Shown here piece after piece: positions 50,597 through 61,487 of a stretch of DNA of 64,000 bases. Position 1 is the first letter of the stretch. Each line of letters begins with the position of its first letter. The notes below the pieces were generated by a model. It was given only the letters and a program-made list of their open reading frames with translations. It was not told the DNA's origin and ran no database searches. Source of the stretch: Iris pallida (taxonomy: Eukaryota; Streptophyta; Magnoliopsida; Asparagales; Iridaceae); NCBI GenBank assembly GCA_029216955.1, contig JANAVB010042220.1, forward strand, positions 16,434,567-16,498,566, read 5' to 3'. Position numbers and translations under genes: made by a program.

Positions 50597-50840
50597 GTCC
50601 CCCCTCCCTATATTTTCATACTGTCGTGATGGCCCATCAAAAATTAAGTATCAAAAAAACAACAAAAAATGTGATGGTGGTATTATTTGTGATAGACTGT
50701 CACTGTTGACCCAAAACTGTCACAATAAGACCACCCATTAGTGACTTCTAGGAAAAGCTATCACAAATAATAACTTTTTGTGACAATTATGTCTACCCAT
50801 CTTTAAAGGTCTGTCACTAAAGGACAATTGTTTTATAGTG
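50597..50840. repeat. CACTA right terminus with subterminal repeats
   Basis: Repeated TTGTGAC/GTCACAA-type motifs (about 50686, 50703, 50729, 50763, 50780, 50814) and the terminal TTTTATAGTG at 50831-50840. Confidence 0.82.
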
Positions 50841-51627
50841 GACGCTTGCCTAGGCACCCCCCTCTACAGCTCGACAAGGCTACGATCGCTCATTCTCGGC
50901 CAAGTCGTGCCTGCATTCAAGTGGAAATGGACACTAGCTCTACTTTTTCTTTGAAGCTGCATCTGATCCTTCCTAGAGGAAACAACATATGGCAACCTAT
51001 TGAGTATGAGAAAATTTCTGAATATTACTCCAAGTGTTTCCACCAGGGGCACTCTCCCAGTTCGTGTAAGAGATCGACTACTAATGATAAAGACGTGGAT
51101 ATAGGGATGGTGAATGCTGCTTCTAGTGCGCCATACTCGACCCAGACCGCCCTAGCGGTGAAGGTCATGAGGCTCGTCCTGGACTATTCCATCATCGCTT
51201 TGAAGATTGGTATCCATATGTCTGACTGCACTAAGGCATATTCGAACTCTTCGGATGGGGCTAAGGACAAAGGTCTTTCCATCATCGTTGATCCCAAAAT
51301 TGTTGTTGCCCCTCCCTACGAAGTCCCAGTTATACGTCTAATTCTACTGGTGGTCAAATGGTCCCTTACAATCCTCTCACACATTTTATTACTCCTCTTG
51401 AAGTGGAAGTTGAAGAACCCCTCAGTCCCGCATCTATTGCTTTAGTTTCGAACCCCGACTTTGCGTTCATTAATGTGTGGGAGATCTTACTCTCTTCTGA
51501 TATTCAAGACGATCTGTCGATGGATCCATTAGATTTGTCTAGACGAAGTAGGGAATCGATAAAACAAGGTGGCTCCGCGATGACCCTACAACCGTCTAAA
51601 AAATCAATTCCTTCCCCCCTTGTTTAA
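50841..51627 (+). pseudogene. L1-type LINE ORF1, 3' part
   Basis: Resumes the DUF4283 region interrupted at 27767: PLQLDKATIAHSRPSRACIQVE, then a zinc-knuckle-like EYYSKCFHQGHSPSSC in which the first Cys is Ser. A polar, low-similarity tail follows, with a frame change near 51440. It ends just before ORF2, the usual LINE arrangement. Small indels near 50860 and 51400 break it. Confidence 0.8.
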
Positions 51628-54600
51628 CGTTAAGCATATTGATTTTGAACGTGAGGGGCATTGCGAACGAGCAGTTGATGAACATAATTAAAAACCTTGT
51701 CAGAATGCACAAAATCTCCATTCTTGCCATCATCGAAGCGAAAGTTGATGTCTCCATTATTTCTAAATACAGAATCATGTCAGGATTCACCAATACAGTG
51801 GGGCACGGGAAAGATATTCAGATTTTCAAGGGATCTGACATCACCGCTCAGATCATGGATTCCATAAAACAATCCCTATCGGTTGAGTTCGAGTATGGTC
51901 GATTGAGCAAGAAGACTATCCTCTCCCTAATTCACGGTGTTGCGAATAAGAAGAAGCACAAGGACTTGTGGGAAGATCTTTTTCGGTTGCAGAGTTGCTT
52001 TCAGGACTCCCACTAGATTTGCGGTAGGGATTTCAACGATATGGTATTAGGTGAAGAGAAATCTGGAGGCCTTTCCCCTACATTTGGTTCTATGGCATAC
52101 TTCAACTAGTTTTCCTTCGATGCTGGGCTCACGGCTGTCCGTTCGTTGGCAACATGTACACTTGGACGAAGTTTAGAGAGGGTATTCATGCTCAACAATC
52201 TTGCCTCGACCGGATCCTAGTTAACTATCTATGGAAGGATATGACTCACGGGGTCTATGTGTCGCATATCAACAGAAATAAATCCAACCACAGTCTTCTC
52301 CTCATGAATAGTGACATCGTCTCTGCGACTTCTCATAAGTCTTCCAAGTTTTTGGACTTCTGGAGTCATCATTTGGAGTTTCCTGTGGTGATCGTGGTTC
52401 TTAGGACAGCATCAATCACCGGAACCCGATTCGTGTAGCGTTGCGCCTCAAGGCCACCCAACATGCTCTCCGGGAAGCTTTTGGGACATCCTTATGGCTG
52501 TCAAACATGCGGAAGATGGTGTGGCAATGGCGAAGGCCATTCACGATCAAAACAGTGAACCGCATACGAGGACTGGCCTAAATGCAGTGCATACGAGACT
52601 GAAGTGATGCAAGTCGATTGTGGTGGCCTTATGGCATCAGAAAGCCAAAACGAGATGGGATAGAGATGGCAATCAGAACTCTAAGTTCTTTTACTAGTCT
52701 GGCAAGCAAAAGAGGAATTATTTCACATCCATAGCATCAAGGGCGCCGACGGTTGCACCTTCACTGGAAATGAAGACATCAGTGCCGAAGCGATCAATTA
52801 CTTCTCCAATCTCTTCAACAAAGCGGTTGTTACGAAGGATGATACCTTACTTAATTCCATCCCACCGCTTATTTCCTATGACGAGAATGAGCATTTGATG
52901 GTCCATATTTCCATTAACAAGGTATATGACACGGTGAAGAATCTGAAAAATGGTAGTTCCCAGGCCCAGATGGCTTCACGGGCACCTTTTTCGTTAATTG
53001 TTGGGATTTGATTAAAGATGACGTGGTGGAGGGGGTGCAGTCCTTCTTCTAGGGCAATCAGTATCAGAAAGCTATCTCCAGTACATACCTGATTCTCATT
53101 CCAAAGACCAGAAACCCTTCCACCTTTGCGGACTTCCACCCTATAAGCATCGGTAATTTCTTCAGCAAGTTGATTTCTAAGATCATCGCTAATAGACTGA
53201 GTCATCTGCTGCCTAAAATCATATCCCACGAACAGGGTGGCTTTGTGAGAGACAGAGGCATCATCGACAACATTTTATTACCTCAGGAGTTGGCTAGTCA
53301 AACGAAAAAAATACAACAGAGGAGGCAACATTGCTATGAAGCTGGATATAGAGAAGGCATATGATCAACTGGACTAACAGGTGATCATTTGGGTGCTTAG
53401 GAGATTTGGCCTCTAGGAAGTCTAGATTGATCTGAACTAGTGTTCTGTGAGCAACTCCTAGTTCTCCATCCTCATTAATGGAGCCCCATATAGCTTTTTC
53501 AAATCTTTTCGAGGAGTCCGTCAGGGAGATCCACTATCGTCATCGATATTCATCATAGCTGCTGAGCTTCTCAGTCGAAATCTCATTCGGTTAAGGAATC
53601 GTCCCTCCTCTCGCTACCGTACCACTAGCGGCTGCCCCCCCAATCACACACCTTGCCTATATGGATGATATTTTGGTCTTCTCTTCCGTGGATAGAAGGA
53701 TAGTCTCTCTCATGACCCAAATCCTTCGGAGGTACGAAGCGGCTGCGGGTCAGAAGATTAATAAATCCAAGTGTTGGATCTACATTCATGAATCGGCTGA
53801 CCAACAGAAGCGTGATTACATTACGACGAGGTCGGGTATCGAGGTAGTGTCTCCTCCATTCATTTAATTTGGTTGCCCCCTATCGTATGAAAGGCGTAGG
53901 GCAGCCCTATTCGAACCCCTCATCTCGAAGATCAAACAGCACATTGATGGATGGCAGAACAAGCTGCAATCCTCGGGAGGTAAATTGATCATCCTTAAGC
54001 ACGTCCTGAACTCCATTACTATCTACACACTTGATGCTTGCAACCCCCTATGAATGAACTTAATTCTATCAAGAAACTTTTCAATAGCTTCCTTTGGGGC
54101 AACACAAATGGTATTGGTCGTAGGAACTGGGCTCAATGGGTCGAAATTGTGAAGCCTACTGATGAGGGCGGCATGGGCATCTGGAGTCTAGTCTCCTGGA
54201 TATAGTGAACGCTCTTTATGTGAAGCTTTGGTGGTCTCTTCACTCCAAGCCTTCACTATGGGCCACAAATATATGCGCCTAATACTTCCATCACATCTAT
54301 CCAAACACTGCTTGTGCGAATTCGGAGGCATCACCTATTTGGTGGTGGATTTTTATTGGTCGAGAGCTGGGTGAATGTTATATTTCTATAGAGATTGGGG
54401 ACGGTAAGGTTAATGTAGTCGGTAAGAATTGGATGGGGATAGTAAAGTTCTCCTCTGTGTTCGACTGGACCTACCGTTGCAGGTTCATGGCTTCTGAAAC
54501 AATAACGGATGGAATTATGACGCGCTGACTATGGTCTTCGGCAGAGACATCTCTACGGCCGTCGTCAGCTCTGGGATGATGGTCGAGAATCGATCGAACG

Positions 54601-55058
54601 TAATGGTCTGGAACATCGACGACAAGCAGGCATTCTCTACAGCTTATGCTTAACGGGCGTCGAGGCGGGCGACGCTTGGGCTAGCAAAGCTGCAACCGAC
54701 CTAGCGGCATTGCATCCAAAAGAAATGGTCGCTCCTCATGTGGTGTGTCATTCGCTCCAGGCTTCCAACCAACGATTATCTTCGGTGCATCGGGTTATCG
54801 TTGTGTTCTAAATGTCTTTGTTGCGCAGAGCCTGAGGAAGAGACGGTGGATCATATTTTATCGTCTGGCTATGCTGCAGCGGTAGCGTGGGATCATTTTT
54901 AGGTTTTACACAGAGTCGGTGATCTGATAAGGTCTTTACAATCGAGGTGCCATGCTTGGAGTCGGCCATCTCATAACGTTCATGACCATGTCGTGGCATC
55001 GACTATGGAAGAAGAGGAACAAGGCGAGATATAAGGGTAAGGCTTATTCCATTCTATA
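51628..55058 (+). pseudogene. L1-type LINE ORF2 (endonuclease-RT), broken, 3' end missing
   Basis: Apurinic endonuclease at 51636-52440: LNVRGIANEQLM, ILAIIEAKVD (catalytic Glu) and DFNDMVLGEEKSGG. Linker with breaks to 53080. RT: STYLILIPKTRNPSTFADF, EQGGFVRDRGIIDNIL, the KLDIEKAYDQLD context near 53350, RQGDPLSSSIFIIAAELLSR, catalytic AYMDDILVF near 53665, and KINKSKCWIYI. The thumb region follows, then a zinc-finger-like C-terminal region (CLCCAEPEEETVDHIL near 54830). Many stops and shifts. Coding similarity stops abruptly at about 55058, where LTR-like DNA begins, so the 3' end is lost or displaced. Confidence 0.88.
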
Positions 55059-55061
55059 ATG

Positions 55062-57650
55062 TCCCAGTCCTAAAATACATAGGACTAGAACATACATGCC
55101 AGCCGTAAAATAAATATATGTAAGCTGTAAGTTTGCACTATATGAATAGCCATGATTTCACTAAATCTCATCCACAGAAATAAAAGAATTATGATATCAT
55201 AAATCAACTATGAATAATCATTTCTACAAGTCGTTGGATGGAGACAAATTCACTACCAACTATTTTAAATGAGAAGCAATACATAAACAATGAAAAGATT
55301 TGTCAATAGTAGCAAAGGACGATCCAAGAGCAAGTCATATTCGATAGAAAGAAAGATCACGACCTTGGTTAGAATACTTGCAGAAATTTACGAAAACACA
55401 CACCTAGAGAAATCACCAGTTCCCTAGAGGGACGTAACAAGATACATATAAACATGCTATATAAACTGAATATAAAATATGACAAAAAGTCACAAGTAAA
55501 AGTAAAATATTCCAACATAACATGGCCCAATATCCTATCATTGAAGGAATAGACTATCCCTACAACCAAATAAGGAAAAAGGGTAGTACATTATTTCGTG
55601 ATGTGACATTGTCCCACGTAGCTATTACAACGGAGGGTGACATAACTTCAACTAAGGTCAGCTAACCATTCTACTGTATACATACAAGTAAGAACAAACC
55701 TTTAATGCATGGGCACTCTGGCTGCAGTGGGATTGGTATGGCCCCCTCATTGGGCACCAGGGACCTCAAAGCATGAAATTCCTCGAACATCAGAGGCCAG
55801 TAGGAAAAGGATAAAGTGGGTAAGCAGGACCGTATCTCCAGCGGAGCTTCCGGTAATAAAGGAACGTGCATACTCAGCCCATACACTAAGGAACTGTTCT
55901 CCCTACCCTATGTACCTATATAAGTCGTATCCACGACCATGTACCTCTACTAACTGCCAAGTCTCCTAGCATGCCTCTATTTAGAAGTTAGACCTAACGC
56001 ATACGCACGGGTGATCAGCCAATACGCAAATAACTCTTTATGCTACTCATAGCTCACACATATCTCATGGTACAACTGTGTCAAAATTTATGAAATGCTT
56101 ACTGACAACAGAAGCACAGTAAAGTAAATCAAGGTCCATATGCAAATTTAAAGACTAGAATGAAAATATGACTAGCATTTACATCATATGTAACAAGAAG
56201 CACAGTAAAGTAAATCAAGAATAGTAATCAGTGATACAACTGGAGAAACTATAAATAAATGAATAATAACCATACAATAACTAAACAGTAAGATGCAAAT
56301 AATATAAGCAGTAAATATGGAAATGTAACTTGCCTGACGTGGTATGCAAAATGACAGTATCTAGTTGCTCAAACCATCAGAACAGTGAAGCAATGAAAGT
56401 CAACTCTCGCAAACATCCTCGGATGTTGAAATAAATAATACGAACATTTTCGGCATAAAAGAAATTTCTAAGATCGCATACCAATAAGTCCAATTCTGGA
56501 CACAGGGGCAAAATTACAATTTTGGATTAAATTAACCAATCTCCGTCGTTGGACCCACTTTGCCTCCAAAAGTATGCCAATGCCTATGGTATCTGAAGTC
56601 ATTAAATTATATGTCAACGGGCGAGGTTTGATTATACGAACTCAACCGTATGTCCAAAGTTGGATTTCAGTGAGCCGTGCAAAAATTTTCCTGTTGGATC
56701 GGGGCGTGGGCTCGCCAAAATAGCGTTCTGGTCGACCATCTCAGAATTGGACCACTCGGCTCATAGGACCAAAAATGACACGAGTCTAGTGGCTCAAGTT
56801 TCGTCTCGAGATGATGAACATGCACGCTGTTGTAGGCTAGTTTGTAAAGGGGTCGATACAGGATATCTCGATCGATACGCCTCAATTTCGTCACACATAC
56901 ACAACGAAATCTAATTCCATTGAATTCCACATGCAACAACATCTCTATGCGCCTTTTGATGTGCATTGGTTACAACCACGTCGCCCGGTTTGATGGGACG
57001 CACGCGGTATCGATGTTTTCACAAAAACTTTACTGTTTTAAAAACAGATTTTTCTAAATTTTGGAAATCGAATTACTCAACGTATATGTGATGAAACTAG
57101 AAACTACAAAAAGAGATTCCGGAGTCCTATAGGTTGTCTAAAAGATTGTTCAAGTGGTTATTTAAATAGGCCTCCGATTTGGCCAAAATTAGGCCTCAAA
57201 GTAGGGTCGTTGGGACAGTTCTAAACCCAAAAAATTAAGGTTTTTTCAAATAGAATAATCTAATTTAAGGGGGTTGTAGTCAGTTAGGTCATCTTCATAC
57301 ATGTGAAGACGTCTCGTGAAACAACGAACCAAGAAGACGTGAAACACGATGTAAAGCAGGCTTCGAAACATCATTGCTGGTGTTGATGATGGTTTTGTTA
57401 CTGCTGCTCTGCGCCGTACTGTCGTGCGGCTCTAGCCAGCGTCGCGGTGGGTGCACGCGATCATGTGGAGGTTGGGGGTCGTTGCGCTAGGGTTTTTTTT
57501 TTTACGCTATACTACATATACCAATAGAGAAGGAGTATGGGGGCGAGTTTGGTCGCGCGTGAACAGTAACCCCCCCCCCCCCGCCAAGCGGTTACTGTTC
57601 GCCCGTGGGGATTTTTTCTAATCAACAATTACATATATATAAATATACCC
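55062..57650 (+). repeat. LTR-like block starting TGTCCCAGTCC
   Basis: The first 200 bp match 60072-60280 in order (CCCAGTCC, AAAATACRTAGGACTAG, CATGCCAGC, TCTCATCCACA). It carries an ACTTGCCT phrase near 56325 and a GC-rich end near 57400-57600, the same architecture as the other LTR-like blocks. It truncates the LINE at its left. A poly-C run at 57570-57582 sits in the loop of an inverted repeat. No gene. Confidence 0.5.
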
Positions 57651-60071
57651 TCTAAAAGTTGAAATAAACTTATAAAAAATTCTAAATCTCAAAAAAAAAA
57701 TTCTAAAACTTTTTAATAAATAAACTGTACAAATATCCTTGCTTGCTACTTAGAACGTAGCAGTTACCTGCTGCTACTAATATATATAAAAACAATCATT
57801 AAGTAAATACAAAGTATTTTAACAATTAATAAAATAATATAAAATAAAAATAAAAATTCCTTAACATTTTCCAAAACTAGAAATACTTTTCTGAATTATT
57901 TAGTACATAAATTTGTACTATTTTTTATCTATGTATTCATTTATTGCAACATTCAATTTTCTACCAAAATATTAAAAAATCTAAAATTAAAAATTCAAGT
58001 AAATTAAAAAAAATTATTGTAAAATATAATATGTAAAATAAGAAATTATTTTTAAAATTTAGGGGGTCTACCTCCTACCCAATTTATAAAAAATTTATCC
58101 TCAAAATTAAAATGAGACAAATATTAAAGAAGAACGAGATTAAATTCGAAAGGTAAGCAAGTACGTACAATCGTAACCCGATTTCCGAAAGGATATAGGG
58201 GTGGTTATAATGGAATCCAAGTTGGTGCCATATTCTACAAGATAGGGTATTCTTGGTTCAAGGCCCTACCCAAATTATAGAAGTTGGCTAACAGTAATAA
58301 TCGTCGTTACAAGACTTTCGAGGAGAACAATTTCTAAAGTAAGGCGCGAGAATATTGGACACTTCTGACAGCAGTCACGGATTCTAAGTGAGCCCATATA
58401 TTTCCATAGCATTCTTAGTCAACAACTACTACAGGAGATTCATTATATTTTATATCGTTCCTATAGGGGTCATGCTGCAACGAGATAGTAGGCATCTCTA
58501 GTTCGAATATAACTAAAACGTGTCAGTTCAAAAGGATTTCGTTCTTCGTCTAACATGGGCAAATAAGAGATGAGATTGAGGAATTCAGGAAAAGAATAAT
58601 TCATGGGCCATGAGATGAGATTCTGCAAAAAGCCTTGTCATAGAATTAGAATTGAAGACACGGCATGATTAGGTAGGCATTTGATTCTTTTAAGTTATAA
58701 TGACTAGTTTGTGCGGGTTGGTGTTTGGTATTATGTAGGAGGCATGTGCTTACTTGGGTGGAATGCATACGTCACAGGTATGATGTGTCTTACATGGATC
58801 ATGGGTATTCAGTTTAGTTACGGAAATGGGTCGATATTTGTATGGTTAAATTCAAATGGAACAAAAATAGGCATCTATGTTTTGTTCTAGAGGAAATATA
58901 TCATAACTATGGTGTAATTAAAATGGAGTATATGAAGGTGTGTGTGAGACTTGTATATCATGTGGGTAAAGTGGCTCTTTTAGTTCATAAGTGTGAAATT
59001 TGTTGGAAGGAAAGGCTTGTGTTGTGCTCCAAATATCAAAGTAACGGTAGAGGGTCTCAATTGATACGGATAAGAGTAGATGTTATGAACCACTATTTTA
59101 TTAGTTCAATTAGAACCAATCTATCCAATCATTTGCTAATTTTCAAAGAGGCTTGCCTATCCACTTCAGGAATTCTATTCTCAAATTAAAACTAAGACAC
59201 GATTCTATGGTAGAACATAATTTAAAGAATCAAGATTGCGATCTTTTACCGCGGTTATCTAAACGCACGAGCAAAGGGATATAAAATACAATACGAAGAT
59301 CGTACCACAACTTTCAAACAGATGGAAGAATGGTTACAAATGGCATCCCATTCTAAGAGAGAGAGAGTATACTAAGTTCAAGGTTCTACCCAAGTTATAG
59401 AAATTGGTTAATCGTGAAAAATAAAGTAATAGGACTTCTAAGAAGATCAAATTTTAAGGAGATGTATGAGGATATGAGGTACTTATAATCATAGCCATTG
59501 ATTATATAGGAAGCCTAGTTGTTACTTATCTAATACTGCCCATATATTGACCATGTTTCATCAAGGCAGTAGAAGAGGTCTTGGTCAACATAACCGAAAA
59601 CAAGTTGGTACGACGGGATTCCATTCATCACATGACATAGGCTACGAAGAGATACGGTTAAGGGATTTATGGAAGGAGGATTAATAGATCAAGTGATGGG
59701 GACTACATAATAGGTCTAGGGTCCTATTTCGTAAAGTTTGGTTTTATTGTCCAAATATGATGATATGCATGGATGGGTTTAACTGAATTTTAATGGATTC
59801 CCTAATTGGACATCAATCTTTGATTAAATGAATCTTGGGTTTTAATATATATTGGCTGGACAAGATCCCATAAAATCAATCTGAACCATTCCCATTAGGT
59901 TAGGATAAAATAGAATATGTTCCAACTCAAGTGGTTAGGCTAATTGTTAGTCGGGTTGGTTAACTAGGTTCCTTAAGCCCAAAAATGCACCTTGTGTGAC
60001 TTTTGTGTTTAAGTAGCACATGGGAACTTCATTGAGTGGCACACTAGTGGCATCTGCGTAGTGGGCTTTGT
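57651..60071. other. AT-rich non-coding DNA with a diverged direct repeat
   Basis: 58073-58350 and 59155-59460 share ordered phrases (ATTCTCAAATTAAAA or close, TTCAAGG..CTACCCAA.TTATAGAA). A 115-codon open frame at 58842-59189 resembles no family I know. This may be the decayed interior of an LTR element bounded by the blocks at 55062 and 60072. Confidence 0.4.
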
Positions 60072-61487
60072 AACACCCCAGTCCCAAAATACGTAGGACT
60101 AGGAACGTAATCATGCCAGCTGCATACATACGAAGTATACTCCAATATATGGAACCACCGTATGTATACATAAGCTGCAAAGTGTAGAAAGCAATGACAC
60201 TAATCTCATCCACAAATAAAGAAGAAATAATTTATAATAACTTGTAAATTATTGTTTACACAAATCATTGGGCGTAGTGTTACTACCATAATTTTAGTTT
60301 GAGGATATTTTTGTCATTTTTGAATTATTTGAATTTAAAATATATTATTAGGAATTTTTAAATAATTTAATTGAATGATGTGATTTTAAATACTAAAATA
60401 ATTATTGCCTTGTGATTTGGTTAGCCTAACCTAGATTGGACCTAACCTAGATGGGTCATAACTAACTTAGTGAGCCACTTTGAGAATTAGATGGGTTGGT
60501 TAAGGGGTTAAGTCATATTTAGTTATGGTTAAGTGATTTGCAAGGAACTAGGATAGAACCCTTTGTTTTAGGCCATCTATTTCCCTTGATTCAATCCTAG
60601 CCATAGGATGAAACCTAAAAACCCTAACCCTAACTATTATGACCAGCCAAGAGACCCCCCCTTGCCTATATAATGTCTCTATGGGGATTTGAGCCTCTTT
60701 CTTTAATAGTTCTTCATTCTCTTAAGGAAATATGTAAGCTTTCATTAATTCATTCCTAGTTTAATCAATAAGACTCCTTTTTGATTGGAATTTCTTCCAT
60801 TAGGATCTAATCAATGTTCTCTTGCTGTTGGTATCTAGTATTCTCAGATTTGGAGAACATTGGAGGAGTTTGGCCATCAAGAGGAGCACCTCTTTGTGGA
60901 GCTTTTTGAGGCTTTGGAAACTTTTAGGTAACTCTCTATCCACACCATAGAATCCTGAGATTTTTGCATCATTAGGGAGCCCTAGACCTAACCTAACAGT
61001 AGGAATAGGAAATCCTAAGAATTCATGTCCTTTCGTGTCCAAACTGGACACGTATCAGTGCCTAGCTTTATGTGTTTGTGGAAATGCCACAGCAGAACTG
61101 TTTGTGTTATTTTCGAAATATTTTTTAATGGAAATTTAATTTTTAGTGTCGCTTACACGATTCTTATGCACTGGGATGGATTCGTGCAAGTGTCGTGTCG
61201 TTTTGGACACGCGTGCACATGTGCTGTACACGCTCGTGCGTGGCCTGGCGGATCCCCTGCTACTCGGGGTCTCCACAGGACACTACACGGCGAGTTTTGA
61301 CACAAAACTTTGTGGGATCCTTGGGGCACCTTCTGTCACCATGCTCCCCAAATTTCATGGGATTTTATGGTCGGGTTAGGGAGAAATCGATCGCGTACGG
61401 GGATTGCACTGTCCCGTGCGTAGGCTGTTATTAGCCACTGATACGGCTTCGAATCTTTGGACACGACACGTAATGACACAATACAGG
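60072..61487 (+). repeat. LTR-like block starting TGTAACACCCCAGTCCC
   Basis: The opening is typical of plant gypsy LTRs and related to 55062. From about 60278 it resembles 5649 onward. A TATATAATG context at 60668 could be a TATA box. No coding similarity. Confidence 0.5.

Larger units (their letters stand above)
27768..50840 (-). mobile_element. CACTA (En/Spm) transposon, 23 kb with three nested guests
   Basis: Termini are CACTACAAAA at 27768 and TTTTATAGTG at 50831-50840, inverted as expected. The first and last few hundred bases are dense in TTGTGAC/GTCACAA subterminal motifs. LINE ORF1 coding flanks both ends, which independently fixes the borders. TnpD-like and TnpA-like genes lie inside on the - strand. 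Three guests (LINE 28260-31215, MULE 38929-42399, Copia 42531-50596) account for about 14.5 kb, leaving about 8.6 kb, normal for an autonomous member. The expected 3-bp target duplication is not evident: left flank TTG, right flank GAC. Confidence 0.88.

Noticed and set aside
54808..54999. 63-codon frame on the - strand
   Set aside because: Antisense shadow of the LINE ORF2 C-terminal zinc region.
58842..59189. 115-codon frame, longest in the unassigned right-hand region
   Set aside because: No family resemblance and no supporting neighbours; AT-rich region where such lengths occur by chance.
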